Assembly: GCA_018401705.1 (NCBI GenBank)
Contig: JAGYKL010000015.1
Span: forward strand, 29,813 to 93,812
Direction: 5' to 3'
DNA length: 64,000 nucleotides
Origin: Bacteroidia bacterium
Lineage (GTDB): Bacteria; Bacteroidota; Bacteroidia; M30B66
A program made the position numbers and the translations under genes. The first letter of the stretch is position 1. Each line of letters opens with the position of its first letter. The notes under the pieces were generated by a model, which searched no databases, was not told where the DNA came from, and was given only the letters and a program-made list of their open reading frames with translations. Positions 62,829 through 64,000 of the stretch are shown here, one piece after another.

Positions 62829-63916
62829 AATTTACTTACTTGAGCACTATCTACTCCAAAGTGATCAAAGGTAGCATCTATTTCCCGAAGAATTTCTGCA
62901 ATTCTTTCAGGATGAGAGTCGGTTATAAAGATTTGACCAAAATGATGTTTGCTTACCATGGTCATTAAGGCAGTGATTCTTGACTGATCTAATTTCTCGA
63001 AAATATCATCCAAAAGCAGCAATGGTTTTTGATTCATTATCTCAGAGAGGATATCAAATTGAGCTAGCTTTAAGGCTATTAAAAATGACTTCTGTTGACC
63101 TTGAGATGCATATTTTTTGAGAGGAAAGCCATTTATCAACATTCCCATATCATCTTTATGAACGCCAACTGTAGTGTATTGAACCATCTTATCTCTTTCA
63201 CGCGATTCCTCGAGAAGTTGCTTCAGAGAGCTTGTTTTTAGCTTTGATTCATAAGTGAGATCTATAGTTTCTGAGCCTCCGCTAAGGAATAAATAGTATT
63301 TCTGCACTAGCAAGGATATTCTATTCAAGAAATTCTCTCTTGCTTTGAACACCGGCAAAGCCCATTCGTTAAGCTGTTCATCAAAAATATCTAGCAAATC
63401 TGAAGGCGCATATCCTGATTTAAGAGCAGCATTTCTTTGCTGCAAATTTCTAGTGTATTTGATAAGAGCATCAAGATAGGTTTTGTCGAATTGAGAAATA
63501 ACAGAATCAACAAAACGCCTCCTCTCCTCGCTTCCTTCAGTGATTAATCCGATGTCAGTTGGCGAAATTACCACCAAAGGAATTCTACCTATATGTTCAG
63601 ATAAGCGTTCGTATTCCTTGCTGTTACGCTTAAATATTTTCTTTTGTCCCCGCTTAATGCCACAATAGATTGCTTCAATTTGATTATCCTTTTCGAAAGA
63701 GCCTTGGACAACAAAAAACGGCTCTTCTAAACGAATATTCTGAGTATCAATGGGATTAAGAAAGCTTTTACAAAATGCCAAGTAATGAATAGCGTCAAGC
63801 AAATTGGTTTTTCCTGAACCATTGTTGCCAGTAAAAACTACAATAGAATTTGAAAAATTAAGGTTGGCCTCTTCATAATTCCTGAAATTTACCAGGTGAA
63901 GGTCTTTCAATTGCAT
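62825..63916 (-). CDS. recF: DNA replication and repair protein RecF
   Basis: 363 residues from ATG 63916 (a TTG two codons earlier would add two residues). SMC-like ATPase with Walker A GNNGSGKT at residues 30-37, the signature YASQGQQKSFLIALKLA and Walker B LLLLDDIFEKLD. It loads RecA onto gapped DNA in the RecFOR pathway. A TAnnTTTG box (TATCTTTG, minus strand 63927-63920) lies 3 bases before the ATG. It is first in a pair with the DUF721 gene. Confidence 0.95.
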   Translation of the reverse strand: MQLKDLHLVNFRNYEEANLNFSNSIVVFTGNNGSGKTNLLDAIHYLAFCKSFLNPIDTQNIRLEEPFFVVQGSFEKDNQIEAIYCGIKRGQKKIFKRNSKEYERLSEHIGRIPLVVISPTDIGLITEGSEERRRFVDSVISQFDKTYLDALIKYTRNLQQRNAALKSGYAPSDLLDIFDEQLNEWALPVFKARENFLNRISLLVQKYYLFLSGGSETIDLTYESKLKTSSLKQLLEESRERDKMVQYTTVGVHKDDMGMLINGFPLKKYASQGQQKSFLIALKLAQFDILSEIMNQKPLLLLDDIFEKLDQSRITALMTMVSKHHFGQIFITDSHPERIAEILREIDATFDHFGVDSAQVSKL

Positions 63917-64000
63917 GTGCAAAGATAACTAAGACCTTTGAATTTAAAGGCCTGACAACATCATTTTGAACTATGCCATTTTTCAGCCTTGTTCATATTA

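Overview
The window looks like a chromosomal segment of an AT-rich, free-living member of the Bacteroidota, most likely of the flavobacterial/cytophagal kind. The evidence is consistent throughout. A PorP/SprF-type protein, two giant proteins ending in the gliding-motility C-terminal domain (CHU_C, type B sorting) and three proteins with type A C-terminal sorting domains all point to the type IX secretion system (T9SS). A carboxypeptidase-regulatory/TonB receptor, an S46 peptidase and DUF4476 and DUF4199 proteins fit the same phylum. Shine-Dalgarno sequences are essentially absent, and promoters carry the Bacteroidota TTG-N18/19-TAnnTTTG pattern. I see no tRNA, rRNA, CRISPR array, phage or insertion sequence. 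No species assignment is possible from sequence alone.

Layout. 1-6.1 kb: the start of a leftward secreted-protein gene, a PorP/SprF protein, an ECF-like sigma factor, then an accessory run of small genes (DUF4345, SDR oxidoreductase, two tandem DUF1772 membrane proteins, a frameshifted membrane protein, a Lys-rich small protein, an SRPBCC protein and a DUF4287-DUF5655 protein). 6.1-11.1 kb: metH under a SAM-I riboswitch, a zinc-ribbon protein and ssb. 11.1-14.6 kb: exported or membrane proteins of unknown function, including one with three DUF4476 repeats. 14.6-18.8 kb: gcvT, comB and a zinc-dependent phospholipase-like protein running right, and the rpsF-rpsR-rplI operon running left. 18.8-25.1 kb: a secreted peptidylarginine/agmatine-deiminase-family protein, a DUF1800-DUF1501 pair carrying three single-base frameshifts, a HAD-like phosphatase and an UlaG-like metallo-hydrolase. 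25.2-31.3 kb: an S4 RNA-binding protein, biotin carboxylase, a T9SS-exported subtilase and sucC. 31.5-34.6 kb: a DUF4287-SRPBCC fusion overlapping lolD, then recQ. 34.7-43 kb: a 14-bp tandem repeat array, S46 and M14 peptidases, a DbpA-like helicase, a half-length DUF1456 protein and a TonB-dependent receptor. 43-59.7 kb: a CotH/lamin-tail surface protein and two consecutive giant PKD-rich surface proteins. 60-64 kb: amtB, a structured intergenic region, an exported protein of unknown function, a DUF721 protein and recF.

How the genes work together. Housekeeping genes (metH, gcvT, ribosomal proteins, sucC, biotin carboxylase, ssb, recF, recQ, lolD) alternate with a protein- and peptide-scavenging exported set: subtilase, a DPP11-like S46 peptidase, M14 carboxypeptidase, the TonB receptor and the deiminase. 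Very large T9SS adhesin-like proteins complete the surface repertoire.

The most interesting leads are: (i) the DUF4287/SRPBCC/DUF5655 set, where the same domains occur as neighbours at 5.2-6.1 kb and as a fusion at 31.5 kb; (ii) a structured intergenic region at 61.5-61.76 kb with promoter-like boxes and long inverted repeats; (iii) REP-like palindromes embedded in frame in the DUF1800 and DUF1501 genes close to their frameshifts; (iv) an eleven-unit 14-bp repeat array between convergent genes; and (v) the collinear giant surface-protein pair.
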